A DNA stretch of 64,000 bases from Rhizoclosmatium globosum (GCA_002104985.1 MCGO01000025.1:434001-498000); one strand, 5' to 3'; positions 10,850-23,556 are shown, numbered from the stretch's first letter. The notes: generated by a model from the letters alone, not told the origin. A program made the numbers and translations.

Positions 10850-12028
10850 ATGAGCTGTTGCCGCGTCAAAAAAGAAGACACTGTGAACACATCTGTTCCG
10901 TCAAAGCCAGCTAATGATAAACGCGTACACCATAATCCTGATTTTGGGCCTCCAACTCCTGCAACCCAGCCAAATCGTTCTCCTCAAAAAGTAACTACAC
11001 CAACTGCAACTCATCAAGAAGAGCGAAACCACACTCCTCAAAAAGTTACTGCACCAACTGCAACGCATCAAGAAGAGCATAGAGACTCCTTACAATCAAA
11101 CGAAACCGAAGATGACATCGACGATAGTGACGTATTAACCAAACCAATTCCGAAATCAGTTACAATCAGAGGTCGTAGAGTCTCAGTCTCAGCCGAATCC
11201 ATGTCACCATCAAAAACTGAACCATTCGTTCCCATCGTCATCCCAAAATCTGACGAGCAGAAAGAACGAATCAACGTGACCATCGCCAAAAACATTTTAT
11301 TCCGAGGTTGCGATGAAGATCAGATGCATAATGTTGTTGACGCCATGATGGAAAAGAAAGTCGGTCTCGGTGAAGAAATCATCACGCAAGGTGCTGTTGG
11401 GGATTACTTTTACGTCATTGAAAACGGAACGTTCGACGTCTTTGTAAATGGAAACAAAGTGCACACATACAACAACGAAGGCTGTTTTGGTGAACTGGCT
11501 TTAATGTACAACTCTCCACGCGCGGCAACAATCACATCGACAAGCGAGGCAACAGTCTGGGCGTTGGATCGCGTCACGTTCCGTCGAATCTTGATGGAAA
11601 ACACGAACCGCAAACGTAGGATGTATGAATCGTTCCTCGAGGAGTTGAAACTGCTTTCGAGTTTGGAGCCATATGAACGCGCCAAGATTGCGGATGCTTT
11701 GGAGAGTCGAACGTATACTGATGGGGAGGTTGTGATTCAACAGGGGGATGTTGGGGATCAGTTCTATATAATCGAGAGCGGAGAAGCGAGTGTGAGTAAA
11801 ACGGAGGATGGTGTTGAAAAGACTTTCCCAGGGTTGAAGAAGGGGGATTATTTTGGGGAATTGGCGCTTTTGACGGATAAACCGCGGCAGGCTACTGTGA
11901 AGGCGAATGGAAAGTTAAAAGTTGCAACGCTGGGAAAGGCTGCATTCGTGCGTTTGTTGGGACCTGTTGTGGACATTCTGAAACGAAACACGGAAAACTA
12001 TGCACAAATTCAGGCTTCAATACATTAG
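10850..12028 (+). CDS. Second PKA regulatory subunit paralogue, intronless and lacking the RIIa domain
   Basis: A single open frame of 392 aa. The N-terminus is MSCCRVKKED rather than a RIIa domain; two adjacent cysteines followed by basic residues could be palmitoylated (inference). The linker carries a duplicated segment (PQKVTTPTATHQEE / PQKVTAPTATHQEE). The inhibitor site GRRVSVSAESM precedes domain A (cassette [15 protein letters not shown]) and domain B (cassette FGELALLTDKPRQAT). Both cassettes keep the Glu and Arg needed for cAMP binding. It lacks the domain-B intron of its neighbour, which fits an origin by retrocopy or intron loss followed by a new 5' end. Without RIIa it should not dimerise or bind AKAPs in the usual way. 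The next gene, the cyclase, converges on it with only 57 bp between stops. Confidence 0.88.
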   Translation: MSCCRVKKEDTVNTSVPSKPANDKRVHHNPDFGPPTPATQPNRSPQKVTTPTATHQEERNHTPQKVTAPTATHQEEHRDSLQSNETEDDIDDSDVLTKPIPKSVTIRGRRVSVSAESMSPSKTEPFVPIVIPKSDEQKERINVTIAKNILFRGCDEDQMHNVVDAMMEKKVGLGEEIITQGAVGDYFYVIENGTFDVFVNGNKVHTYNNEGCFGELALMYNSPRAATITSTSEATVWALDRVTFRRILMENTNRKRRMYESFLEELKLLSSLEPYERAKIADALESRTYTDGEVVIQQGDVGDQFYIIESGEASVSKTEDGVEKTFPGLKKGDYFGELALLTDKPRQATVKANGKLKVATLGKAAFVRLLGPVVDILKRNTENYAQIQASIH

Positions 12029-12085
12029 CAAAACTTCCAAAGAATAGATTTTTAATAATTATATACACGAATTCAAAATGCTTTT

Positions 12086-15000
12086 TTAATGTTCTCCGCT
12101 GAGTTTATAGACTTTCATTCCTGCGACTTTTATGTCAGTCAATTCAAGTTTGAAGCCATCATAGTTGTTGACCATATCGTATGTTACTTCAGAAATATAA
12201 ACATACGGAATTTCACAATGCTCTTGTACTTTTTCCGCGTTTACCACTAGTAAGTACCGTTGTTAGAACAAAATCATAAGAATGCCGACATCATTAATAC
12301 CTGTATCACCCATCAAATCATAACGAAAATTCTTATCTCCTCCCATAATAGCCCCATAACACGGCCCAGAGTGAATGCCAATCCTCATTGAAATTGTTTG
12401 ATTGAATTTGTCACGCATTACATAAGACGTGTTGACTTGATTCACAATAAAAGACTGCATCTTCAACGCCATAATGCAAACTGATATTGCAGATGTCCGT
12501 GGGTCAGACTCTTTTCCCAAGTTCGACGATACAACATACGCATCGCCAATAGTTGTGATTTTTTCGAGATGAAAGTCCTGTGTAAGATGGTCAAAGTACG
12601 TGAAGAGGTTATTGAATATCTTGACAATGTCCAGTGGTTCCAATTTCGTGGACATTGCCGTGAATCCGGCAATATCCATATGCAGCACAGTTACGAGAGG
12701 GAATTCTTCAAAAAACATTGTGTTTGGGTCTTCGAGTAGTTTTACGATAATTCGTTTGGGCAGAATAGTGGCGAGGATGTGTTCGGACTTCACGGCTTCT
12801 TCATTCACCAAATTCGCCTGTGTCGTGGCGATAAGCTGCATCAGGTATTCCGACTTAAGGGTGATTTCCTTCGAATGGAATATTGTCATATACGGTATTA
12901 TGAGTAGCAGTGGCGCATATGAGACACAGGTCTTATAATTGAATAAGAGATAAAATACTGCCAGAAACAGAGATATTTGAACTTTTCGAATGTAAGATAT
13001 TCCGTCCAGCATGAAGGTATGAATTATGGGAAACTGAGGAAGGACCAGGGGAATCAGCAGAGTGTAGTACTCTAGCCCAAACCATGAAGCCGATGCTAAT
13101 GTTACTATAGTTGAAAGCGTAATGGCAGACCAAAATCCAAGAAACAATACAGCTCTTGGAGATAGCTGGGTTTTCTCTGGTATTGTTGTGACGGCGGTTA
13201 TCATGACTTGGCTTCCAGTTGCAATAAATATGATGAGAATGACACTGACAACAATTCCGGATGCATTAAGTGAAGTGTTTTCAGTAAGGTACAAGTTGAC
13301 CATGGCTATTGATATGACAATAAGCTCACAAATGATACCTTTCACCGAGAAGTTCCAAAACGTTTCATTGTGCTTTTGATTCGTATCAGCGATATATCTT
13401 GATTCAAGCTCTTTGCTGATAAACAAAAGATACGGAGTCATTGAGTTTTGTACCACAGTCATACACATATCACTCATCAAGAACTTTAATGTGCCGGTAT
13501 GCTCCAATATGGCGTGTTCTTCGTCTGTCAGCTCTTCTTTGGCACCTCCAACCAGTGCTAGAGTCGTTAAAAGTAGGACGTATTTCGCCTTATCTGTTTG
13601 AAAGTTTGTCGTAATGATTTCTTTGATGGATTGAATTTCAACTTCGGGATAAGAAATGCTTTCCTTGGATTCCAAGTCTGGTACTTCTGGATCGGCGAAG
13701 ATCGTTTTCTTCTTCTTGATTTCAGTGACTTCCTTTAACAGAAGTGGAGCATCTTCATCAACCCAAGCCGAGGAATCAATGCTCATTCGACCTTTCCTCG
13801 ACGACTTCACTGTTGAAATCCTTTTGATGATTTCTTCGGATTCAATGGCCAGCGTATTATCTTGGTTTGGTTGAAGAGTCGACGATAACCTTTTTTGAAA
13901 CGTGGGTTTACGCGAAATTGCTGTATCATTTGTAAACACCAACGCCGACCAACGCCGTTCTTTTGTATCTTTTCCACCACCAACACTGAGATTAAAGAAA
14001 GTACCATCTTGAGCCATGCTGCTCCTTCGGCTAGCGTCTATGACAGGTATCTCTGCTGGTAAGTATTCAAGTGAATCAACCACTTCAATGTTTGGCACTT
14101 CAATATCTGGAACAGTTATTTTAAACCCAACAGTTCTTGTTGTTTTAGAGCTTCGAGTTGATAACTTCCTGACTTGTGTTGAAGTAGTGTTTTCCGACTG
14201 CAATGAAGTTGTTGATGAAGGGAGTGTTGGAAGAGAATATTTCAGAGGCAGTGCTAATGTCTCGTTACTATCAATCTGCTCCATATTTCGTTTTTTCAAG
14301 GTTTTTCTCTTCAGTAACCTATTTTCGTCGCCTGTTTCAATGACTGATGTGAGAATAGATGCATCGATACGGCGTTCAGCCACAGGTGTGATAATTGAAG
14401 CCTTTCGCGCCCTCATGGCACGCTCCTCTGAGCCCCTCTTTATGTTATTGCATGGAAGCTCACTAACTATAGAATTCCTTGCTTCACGGACTCCTTCGAC
14501 ATTATAGATTTTCATCAACCCTTTCCCTTTCACTTCTCGCTCTCCAATGCAAAACCCAACGAAATCTTAAAACAATTTTTAAGTTAATCTAAGGTGAACA
14601 TTTCACTCACAATTTTCAATTCGTTCCCAAACAGTAGAGGTGACAATTATCTGGCCCTCCTTCGCGATAGCCAGCATTCGGCTTGCAGTATTGACAACAT
14701 CTCCGTAGACCTTAAAACAAGTTAAATTATTTTCCAGCAGAAAATATTAGTACCTCATAACAAAACGTCTTTTTCCCTACAATACCTGCCACTAGTGGTC
14801 CTATATTTCATTCTTTAATCATAATGGCTAAAACATATATTCATACCTATGTGAATTCCGATGCCAATATGAAGCTTTACTTTCAAATCACTGTCATCAC
14901 CAGCATATCTAACTTCATCTTTGAACATATCGCGGTATACCAAGGCCATGTCAACAAGCTCAAGTAAGTGATCCACATCATCTAGTTTATCCAGGCCGCC

Positions 15001-16786
15001 CACAATAAGCATCTTTGAATTGATAGTCTAAACACATTATTAGCTTTCCTGTGACTTTTACAAGATCTTTAACCTTGATTCTTTCCAAGTTTCGAAATGA
15101 ATTTCGGACTTCGTCCATATGATGAAAAATGGTATTTAGTAAGTTGACTCCGAGTCGAGTTGATATTGTGTGTGACACATCCTTGTAGTTTTTAATGTCT
15201 GCAAACATAACAGATGCTGTGATACAGATGAAAAATGTTAGACGCAATGAAGAGACCAGGTTTTAATGTTTACTTAAGTCAAATCGTTCTGCGATTAAGT
15301 CAAAATTGCTTGTTCCAACTTCCTTCAGTTTTGAGACGATCATAGGAGGCAGTGTAAGAGAAAGCAAATACTCTGTTTTTTGACTCCCAGCTTGTAAACC
15401 GTTGAGTCTGGCTTGAATAATCTTTGTATTTAAAAGTCTGTTGGCTTGTATTAGTAACAATGCAAAGCAACAGAAAAACATACCTCATTCTTCGTTCTTT
15501 ATCTCCATGATATACCACGTCCGCGCAGAGGACACAGGTTGTTACAATAGGAAGTAAGTAAATTGTGAAGTCAGACCACATGCCCGTTCTCGCAATCAAT
15601 ACTGCTTTTGCAGCAACGACACTCAATATACAAATCAAGCCAAAAATCCTTTCAATGAAAGTTCCTGATAACCCCGTTGTCAACAAAAAGCAAAATATGA
15701 CCACATTGGAACCTGATCCAAGGGAGTCAGTGACATTTACAACATTCAGAAAGTCGTAAGAAACGGCCGAGCAAAGAATAGTAATCTGAATTGATGGTGA
15801 GTAAACGCAGGCTTAACGAAAGACGTCACCTTCAGCAAAGCTAGCAGAATTCTACCCAACTGACTCGAGGAATACATTTGTACATACAGTTTTCCCTTCT
15901 TCCAAGTCGATAAAATAAATCCTATCAGGCATAAAGAGCAAATCATTGAGATGATTCCATATTTCCAAGGTGGTCCTTGAGATCCTGATGTGGCCCCAAA
16001 CCATACCAAATAGCCTAAGGAATAAATCCCCAATATAGCTGAACCCAAACGCAAATGAATCACACGCATTGGAAGTAGCACACTAAATAGGTATTCGTTT
16101 TCGAGCAGTTTGGATCGAAACCTCAGGGTTTTTGACATGAACTCTTTTCCCACATCAAACTCAGCATTTGCAAGCATTCCGTACGATGGTGATGCCTCGA
16201 CGGGCGAATCTTTACTTTTTCCGAGATGTCTGGCTTCTAGTGCTTTCCAATTTAAAGGTTCCTTTGAACTGCTTTCATCGCCAGTCAGGACAGAATGACC
16301 GACTGTGTAATCCCGCCCTTCGTGCACAGCGCAAAAGTATAGTATGCTCCATTCAAACACGTTTTGGATAAGTTTGCTATGTTTCGAAGATGTATTGGCC
16401 TCAGTCGCGGCACTGATTTCCAAGTTTGGGTATTTAGGAGGTTGCGGCACTAAAGGAGAACTCATAGGGCTCTTTGGCATCGAAGGAGAAGTTAAAAACG
16501 AGCTCATAGGGCCATGTCGGGACTCTGCGGCGTGTACAGCAGGGGAGTTAAGGGGAGTTTCCACTTTCCGCCTTTGGTTACTCTGTTCCCGAAGAGTCGT
16601 AATCTGAGGCAGTCCTGGTTTTCCTTGCAGCTGAGATCGCGGTGTTTTCGTCGTTTCCGAGGGCAGAATGGGTAGTTGTCCTGAATCTTCAAACCCAGTT
16701 TGAGTTGTTTTCAGTGGAGGTAACGATCGAGGAACGACTCTTCCTGTAAGACTAAACTCATTGTCGATAGGAGTTACTTTGGACAT
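12086..16786 (-). CDS. Twelve-helix transmembrane adenylyl cyclase with two class III catalytic domains
   Basis: One gene with about eight short introns (for example 12247-12300) joins frames at 15746-16786, 15300-15704, 14815-15247 and 12263-14533. Order: Ser/Pro-rich N-terminus; about six membrane helices; catalytic domain 1 (SVMFADIKNYKD, ERIKTINSKM, CYEVYGDVVNTASRM, VKGKGLMKIYN); a cytosolic linker of about 300 residues; six more helices; catalytic domain 2 (VTVLHMDIAGFTAM, EKITTIGDAYVV, RYDLMGDTVVNAEK), with a last exon to stop 12086-12088. This is the layout of animal membrane adenylyl cyclases, not of the LRR-type Cyr1 of yeasts. Domain 1 keeps the adenine-type Lys and the Asn/Arg pair but has Asn-Ser where the second metal Asp should be. 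Domain 2 keeps both metal Asp but lacks the Arg. Together they would make one ATP-to-cAMP site. No frame breaks were found. Confidence 0.85.
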
Positions 16787-17114
16787 CGGTCTTTCAGTCA
16801 GTGCGGGTCGTGCCTTTTGGAAGGCTGTTTGGTGATCCCTTCAAGTATCTGACAATTCCACCTTTCCAAACCCACCATTTCTGCTGACATGGATTTAACT
16901 CACTTTAATATCCTCATTGATTGTGATATATCTTTACTCAGAGTCTTAAAACATGTTTTATTTTACTTTCTAAATAAGAACACAAAATAACAAGAATCAG
17001 CATGCATACATGTAAACGGGGAAAACAAAAGTGTTCAGTTTGTTCTCAAGGTTTCTTTTTCTTTCGGTTTCTTTATTTATTCACTGGCAATCTCATTTGA
17101 AAGATTGACTGAAC
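16787..17114. promoter_or_regulatory. Shared divergent intergenic region between adenylyl cyclase and CNBD channel 1
   Basis: Only 328 bp separate the start codons of the cyclase (minus) and the first cyclic-nucleotide-gated-type channel (plus). The stretch is A/T-rich in its centre with a pyrimidine-rich run (tttctttttctttcggtttcttt) just before the channel start. No gene is present. The region is inferred to hold both promoters and so may co-regulate cAMP synthesis and a cAMP-responsive channel. Confidence 0.5.
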
Positions 17115-20100
17115 ATGCCCGAAACATACAACACTGCACTCACAAAGGGAATCGAAGAACTTCGCTGTGACATCAATACCAAAGTAGATAAACTACTCGC
17201 ACTACTTTCACTTCAGCAAGCAATATTAGATCGACATCCTGGTCTAAACCAACGACGCGTTTCTATTCAGCAGTCCTTCCCCACAACACAATCAACACAA
17301 AAATCTCAATTTTCTCTTAAATCAAGTCATTTAGAGTTGGGAATCCGATGGGACGGCGACGATTATGCCACAACTATTGACGCAAACAAATCAGCTCGTG
17401 AAGCCGTATTTTCAGCAAAATCACTGTCCAAAACTCCGAGTCTTCCTAAAAAAAGCCTCCATTCAAAAGAATCAATGAACGAACTCAACAACCCGTTTGT
17501 AATCAAGGAGGAAAAAACTGGGTCAAAGGGAGAAATGAAAATAAGTCACGTAGTCGAGGTTAAAACAAGTGAAGAAGGCTCCCTTCCATCTTTACATTCA
17601 TCGGGATATTTCGAAGCTGAGCAAACCAAACAACGTCGAAGATCCTTTGCATCTAAAACTGCTTTGAGTCCTAGAATTCTACCGACACCAATTGGATCCT
17701 TTCCTTTCAGTGAAAACGAATTTTCGGTGAAACGGTTGAGGAAACAATCAACGCCTGTTATATCAGTTTCAGTACCAACACAAAAGAGAACCCCTTCTTC
17801 CTTTAAACCAGAATCTGTCTCTGATCCAAAAATGTTCTCGTCTTCATTTGCAACTGATGTATCTTTGACTCCTGATTTGCCACAAATTCCTATCGCTTCT
17901 AATCCCGTTGGTGAAATCGATTCCATAGATTCGCTCTGTGGAAATGCATCAGAATCCTCGGGAGACTCATTCAATCGCAAAGAGTTCATGGAATACATGA
18001 CAACTCCCAAACTCGGATTGATTCACCCTGCTCAAAATTACACTCCAAAATTTAATGGGATCCAAGAAAAATTCATTACAATAGCGGAGCCATGGATAGA
18101 CCCTGACCTTGAAGATGATCCTATGATTAAAAAAACCCTTCAACGAAGAACTACTGTAAGAAGGCTCGACATTCAATCTGAGGTTGGAAAAGTGGGAACA
18201 TCCGCTGATAACTTCTCTCGATCATTCCTACTCCCCGCATTTGATTCGAAAGGTTCTCCTGCACTATTAAGTAGCTTCGATCAATCTGATCTTGACAGTA
18301 TGCACTTTGGGCTGAATGGTCTTCACCCAAAATCAAAATTTCAAACTAATTTTGATTTAATCTTGATAGGTTAGAAAATTTCAAATCTTATTATTCTAAT
18401 TTATCTTCAGGCGTCCATATTGCTTCAATATGCTTTGTGCCATTTCTTATTGGATTTCACGATTTGATTGATCCCACTACAACGAATTTCTTTGATGCCA
18501 TGTAGGTGCTTCCCCGTGTTCTATTATCGATCTGACAGAAGTGCAGAATTACGGCTGTTTACTTTCTGGAGGCTCTTTTATCCTTAGTTACACCAATGTC
18601 AGAACTGAAGAGCAGAATTTACAGCATCAGAGAATATGAAATGATGAGACCTTATTTGTCCGACTGGATTATATCGCAGAGTTTTCAACTTATCTTGGAT
18701 GTTCTCTCAACATTACCATTCAGAACGATTTTCAACTCACTGAACGGTTGCGAATTCTTTCTTCTTCTACGACTGATTCGAATATTTCGTTTACCTGGAA
18801 TTGTGCACAGATGTGCGTACTGCACAAAACTGCAATTGCACACAGAAAAGCTGATGGGGGTCGGCGGGTCAAAAATAGTCCCTATTGGATTGACAATATT
18901 TGTGTTCATTCACTATAATGCATGTATGCTGTACTATTCAGGTCGAAGTAATGGATTTGTTGGCTGGGAAACATTTTGGTTTGGACTAAAATCAGCAAAT
19001 TTGTGGGATAGTTATGTCTTGGCGTTCCTACTAGTTTGTATTTAGTGCAAGAAATTTTGTATTGATTTTACTTCAGGGAGTTGGGAATATGTTTCCCATG
19101 TCTTTCAAGTGAGTTTACATTAAATTACTCGTCAACATCAATATTAACTGCATCCTAGACCTCAAACTATTTCTGAGCAACTTATCGATATATTTTTTAT
19201 CTTCGCTGGCGCCTGCTTGGTTTGTTTTGTTCTAGTCGTTGGGAAACTAAATGGTTTGTCTGCTACAGTATGCCATCCTTGTGGGTTACATTTCGTCAGC
19301 AGCGATATCATTTGATAACTCGGGCCGTCTATACAACCAAAAAATGGAAGAGTTGATTGATTACATCAAATGGAAGAAGCTTTCTCCAGAAACCCGCCAA
19401 AAGCTTGTAAGCTATTACGAAACAAAGTACCGAGGAAAGTATTTCGAAGAAGAAACGTTGCTGGCGGACATGAATGAGTCACTCAGAACGGTTTGTGTTC
19501 TTCATCCATTAAATGACACATCCGCCTTCTAAATTTAACAGGAAATTTCACTGCACAATACTCGAAACTTGATCATGAAAGTACCGTTCCTCCAACGCGA
19601 AACTGGGGACCATCGAGACGAAATCTTTTACAGTCGAATCGCGTCAGCCCTGCATGCTCGGTATTACATTCCAGGTGATAGTATCACAAAGCAGGGAGAA
19701 TCTGGTGCCGATATGTTTTTTATTCTTTCTGGGAAAGTGGACGTTTTTGTTGATGGCAGGTACAGAGTGTCATTGTATGATGGGTCGTATTTCGGAGGTC
19801 TGGAAATTTGATTTGCTGACTTGTCCTTCTCAATATTTCTTTCAGAGGTTGCATTAATAACGAAAGTACTGAGAACGGCGACTGTGCAGGCCACAATGCC
19901 CAGTGTTCTTTACCGTCTCACCAACAAGGATTTCCACACAATTATCACAGAGTTTCCAGATATAAAGCAAAGAATTGATGTTCTCGCTTTTGAGCGGGAA
20001 AAGTTGCTGGCTCTGGCTGAAAGTGCGCGTGCGGAACAAGAAGGAGAAAAAGAGGAAAGCAAAATTCAGCTTGAAGGCCAAATAGATGAGGATATAAGTG

Positions 20101-20117
20101 ACGGGAAAATACATTAA
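17115..20117 (+). CDS. Cyclic-nucleotide-binding-domain ion channel (CNBD channel 1)
   Basis: Several short introns. Exon 1 (17115 to about 18370) encodes a coiled N-terminus, a long Ser-rich cytosolic region and a motif (LLPAFDSKGS...HPKSKFQTNFD) like that before S1 in HCN-type channels. Later exons give S1 (SICFVPFLIGF), S2-S3, an S4 with few charges (LLRLIRIFRLP), S5 (PIGLTIFVFIHYNACMLYY), a pore with filter GVGNMFP, S6 (DIFFIFAGACL spliced to YAILVGYISSAA), a C-linker (YNQKMEELIDYIKWKKLS...SYYETKYRGKYFEEETLL) and a CNBD. The CNBD cassette FGEVALITKVLRTATV keeps the Glu and Arg used for cNMP binding. The filter resembles the GFGN of EAG/KCNH channels more than the GYG of HCN, so K+ conduction is plausible but inferred. 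Its paralogue follows 97 bp downstream. Confidence 0.82.
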
Positions 20118-20214
20118 ATTATTATGACATAACTTAAGAAGGTTTATCGAAATGATGAGAAGATTCTGAGACAGATCGACGCTAGGATTTTCATCCTAAG
20201 TTCCTTCCCAGTCA

Positions 20215-23200
20215 ATGGCCGACCTGAACACTGTCCTTCTTCAGAAGTTATTGGACCTTAAGTCTGAAACCGACTCCAAAATTGAAGAGCTGGTATTAAT
20301 GATACAACAGACTCAAACATTTCCAGCATCGAAAGCGCGAAACACACAAAAATCAAATCCATCGTTAAAAGCTAATCATATCAATATGGGAGTCCGTTGG
20401 GAAGCTGAGGACTATTCTCCAAATATTGAACTTAATAACTCGTCGCGTCCCAACTTCTTTGTCAGCAAGGTCACCAAAGACACGTCTGCAGGAACTAAAG
20501 CCTCTGTGGAGTCTTTGAAAATAAGCGGCTCCAATTTGATGAACGGCTCACAGTTTCTAGCTTTTCGAGCAAGACGGGGATCACTCCAAGACCATACTCC
20601 TCTTAAAAAGACCCATCTCGATAATATTATTCGTTTGGAAAGTGTCGTCTCAAGATCAAGTTCGTGTGATTCTATTGCGATGACTTCGCCAAAGTGGACA
20701 GATAATCCACAATTTTTGGCAACATTAACGCGGTCAGGGTCGTCAGATAGTGGGATTAACTTTGACAGGAGGACGTCTGTCAGTAATTCACTCCAAAGAA
20801 AATCTATGGCGGCACAAGGAATAGCCGTAAAGAAGTCATCAAATCTTGTTAGTCAGTCAGTGTTGGCGTCAGCGGTACACACGGAGGGTGATGGGAGGAT
20901 TTCAACACTTCCACGAAACAGTAAAACATCATCACTTAAGTCAGCACAAAGATCAGAAATATCTGAAGAAGCGAAATCGAATCCAAAAACGAACGCAGAA
21001 TCGAATTCGTCCTTGAATGTTTCTGATTCACTCTGTAGGGAAAACAAGATTAAACCGGCATCAATATCTCATACTCAACAATTGATAATCCCAAAGCACC
21101 TTAACCACTTACGAGAATCAAGCTTATCCCAATCTGTTTCGTCATTTGACTCAATGGAGTTCGATAAATTTGTCGAAGATGTGAAGTTGTTTGCGTCACC
21201 CTCTCCGAACAAAATTAATATCACTGAGTTAACGAACGTCGAGGTTGTGCAGCCGTCGCTTCCCCCGCCGTTCATTCCAGTACCTAAAAATGCCGGTGAT
21301 GCCCCTCAATCTCAAACCGTTTCTCAAACACCAAGCACAACTCCATCAAGGCCTGTAGTAGAACCTCAACCACCTCCGAAGCAACATCGATTTTCGTACT
21401 CAACAGCATCGCGACAAGCTAAAAAATTGGACTCTGCTCAGAAAAAGCAAATTCTTAAAAGTATTCAATCAATGCCCCTTCTGGGTGATGTTGAATCAAG
21501 CTGGTTATATGATATGATTTCTTACTGGTGCCTTTTCCCCGCATACGATTCAAAGGGACGACAGATTTCGGTTGACCAATTTGACAAGTCTGATTTTGAT
21601 GCCATGAAGTTTGTTGTTAATGGAATCCATCCAAAATCACTTTTCATCACCAACTTTGACTGTTTCATGATCAGTGAGTTAAACTACTTTGGGATAATTT
21701 GTTGACGATCCACACGCTTAGTTGTACATTTCATTTGTATCTCGTTGGTTCCCTTTGTAATAGGATTTTATGAGCTTTTGAACTATGAGGTGTTGAATTT
21801 GTTTGATATCGGGTGAGTGGGAAGGCTAGAATCCAAATAGACTAGCATCTAACTTAGTTTACTCTAGTATCACTGTGTTCTACACATTGGAGTCCCTGAT
21901 CACTATTATCACACCACAATCCAAAATGCGGTCAACAATCTACAGCATCCGCGAATACGAATCAATGCGTCCCTTTCTATCTGCCTGGATAACATCATGG
22001 CTCAAGTCGCATTTAATTTTCGACCTCATCTCCACTGTCAGTTTCACCCCCATTTTCCACTTCCAACAACAAAGCCTTAAACATCCCTTATCTATCTTTA
22101 GATCCCGTTCGCCGCAATCTTCCCAACTTCTCTCACAGGATCGTACCGCTTCCTAACACTCCTCCGCCTCGTCCGAATCTTCCGACTCCCTACAACTATC
22201 AAACGATGTGCTTACTACACACTCATTCGTATCAAAACCGAGAAACTGATTGGAATTGGATACTCTAAAATCGTGCCTATTGGTATCGCGATATTTATTT
22301 ATATTCATTACAATGCGTGCATGTTGTATTACTGTGGACTTGTGAACGGATTCCCTGGATGGACTTCACTTTGGGGAAGTATTGATACGGCGAGTCTTGG
22401 GGAGCGATATACTTGGGCGTTTTTGCTGGGGGTGGGGAACATGTTTCCGTTGTCATTCAAGTTGAGTTGAAATCGTTGATTGTTTGCTGTGTAGTTTACT
22501 TAAGTTGATTCTAAAAAGGCCGCAAAGTCTTGGTGAACAGATTTTATCGATTCTATTTATCTTTGTTGGGGCTGCTTTGGTATGTTTTTCTTTAATGGAT
22601 GTCTGGGAATAACAACTCAAATCAGTATGCAACGTTCGTCGGTTACATTTCTTCAGCAGCCATTACGATTGATAATTCAGGGCGTTTGTATAATCAGAAA
22701 ATGGAGGAGTTGGTGGACTACATCAAATGGAGGAAACTATCTGATGAAACAAAACTCAAACTCGTCAGTTATTACGAAACAAAATACCGTGGAAAGTATT
22801 TTGAGGAGGATACTTTGCTTTCGGAAATGAATGAGGCTTTGCGAACGGTATTATTGCCTTTGAGTCAAGAAACACATCCGATAATTCTAATTCAACAGGA
22901 AATCAAACTGCACAATACGCGAGATTTAATTGTCAAAGTTCCATTCCTTCGTCGGGAAATGGGAGACAATCGAGATGAAATCTTTTACAGTCGAATTGCG
23001 TCTGTCCTACATGTCCGATACTTTATCCCAGGAGATAACATTACAAAGCAAGGCGAATCGGGTGCTGACATGTTTTTTATACTTTCTGGGAAAGTGGATG
23101 TGTTTGTGGATGGCAAGTACAAGGTGTCGTTGTATGATGGGTCGTATTTCGGAGGTTTTGGAAATTTGATTTGCTGACTTGTCCTTCTCACTATTTCTTT

Positions 23201-23511
23201 CAGAGGTTGCGCTGATTACAAAAGTATTACGAACGGCTACAGTAAAAGCTACAATGCCAAGTGTATTATACAGACTCACGTACAAGGACTTCCATACAAT
23301 AATCAATGAATTCTTGGATGTCAAAATACGTATAGACCAGCTTGCACTCGAACGTCGCGAGAAGTTGCTTCTACTTGCAGAAGAAGCGCGGAATGAAACA
23401 GAGACTCGGACGGAACGAGAGGTTGAACGCAGGCACGATACTACAGGTATAGAAAACCAGAACTCCATGAACAGAAAAACATCAAACATGGAGATTGACA
23501 AAAAGGAATAA
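20215..23511 (+). CDS. Cyclic-nucleotide-binding-domain ion channel (CNBD channel 2)
   Basis: A tandem paralogue of the gene at 17115-20117 with the same exon plan. Exon 1 (20215 to about 21670) has a coiled N-terminus (LLQKLLDLKSETDSKIEEL), a Ser-rich region about 80 residues longer than in channel 1, and the pre-S1 motif (FPAYDSKGRQISVDQFDKSD, HPKSLFITNFD). S4 is RFLTLLRLVRIFRLP after an intron GTCAGT...CTTTAG near 22036-22102. The pore is LLGVGNMFPLSF; the C-linker is YNQKMEELVDYIKWRKLS; the CNBD has GDNITKQGESGADMFFILSG and, across an intron near 23153-23204, the cassette end EVALITKVLRTATV. A basic/acidic C-terminal helix ends at the stop 23509-23511. Channels of this class open or shift gating on cAMP binding. 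Confidence 0.82.
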
Positions 23512-23556
23512 ATAAAATATAAATAACTATAAATAAGCAAATTTTCATCACAAAAA

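Noticed and set aside
12243..12310. Stop in the second cyclase domain (GDTGINDVGILMILF) as evidence for a broken enzyme
   Set aside because: The extra residues are the translated start of a 54-bp intron; splicing to the exon at 12086-12246 completes the domain.
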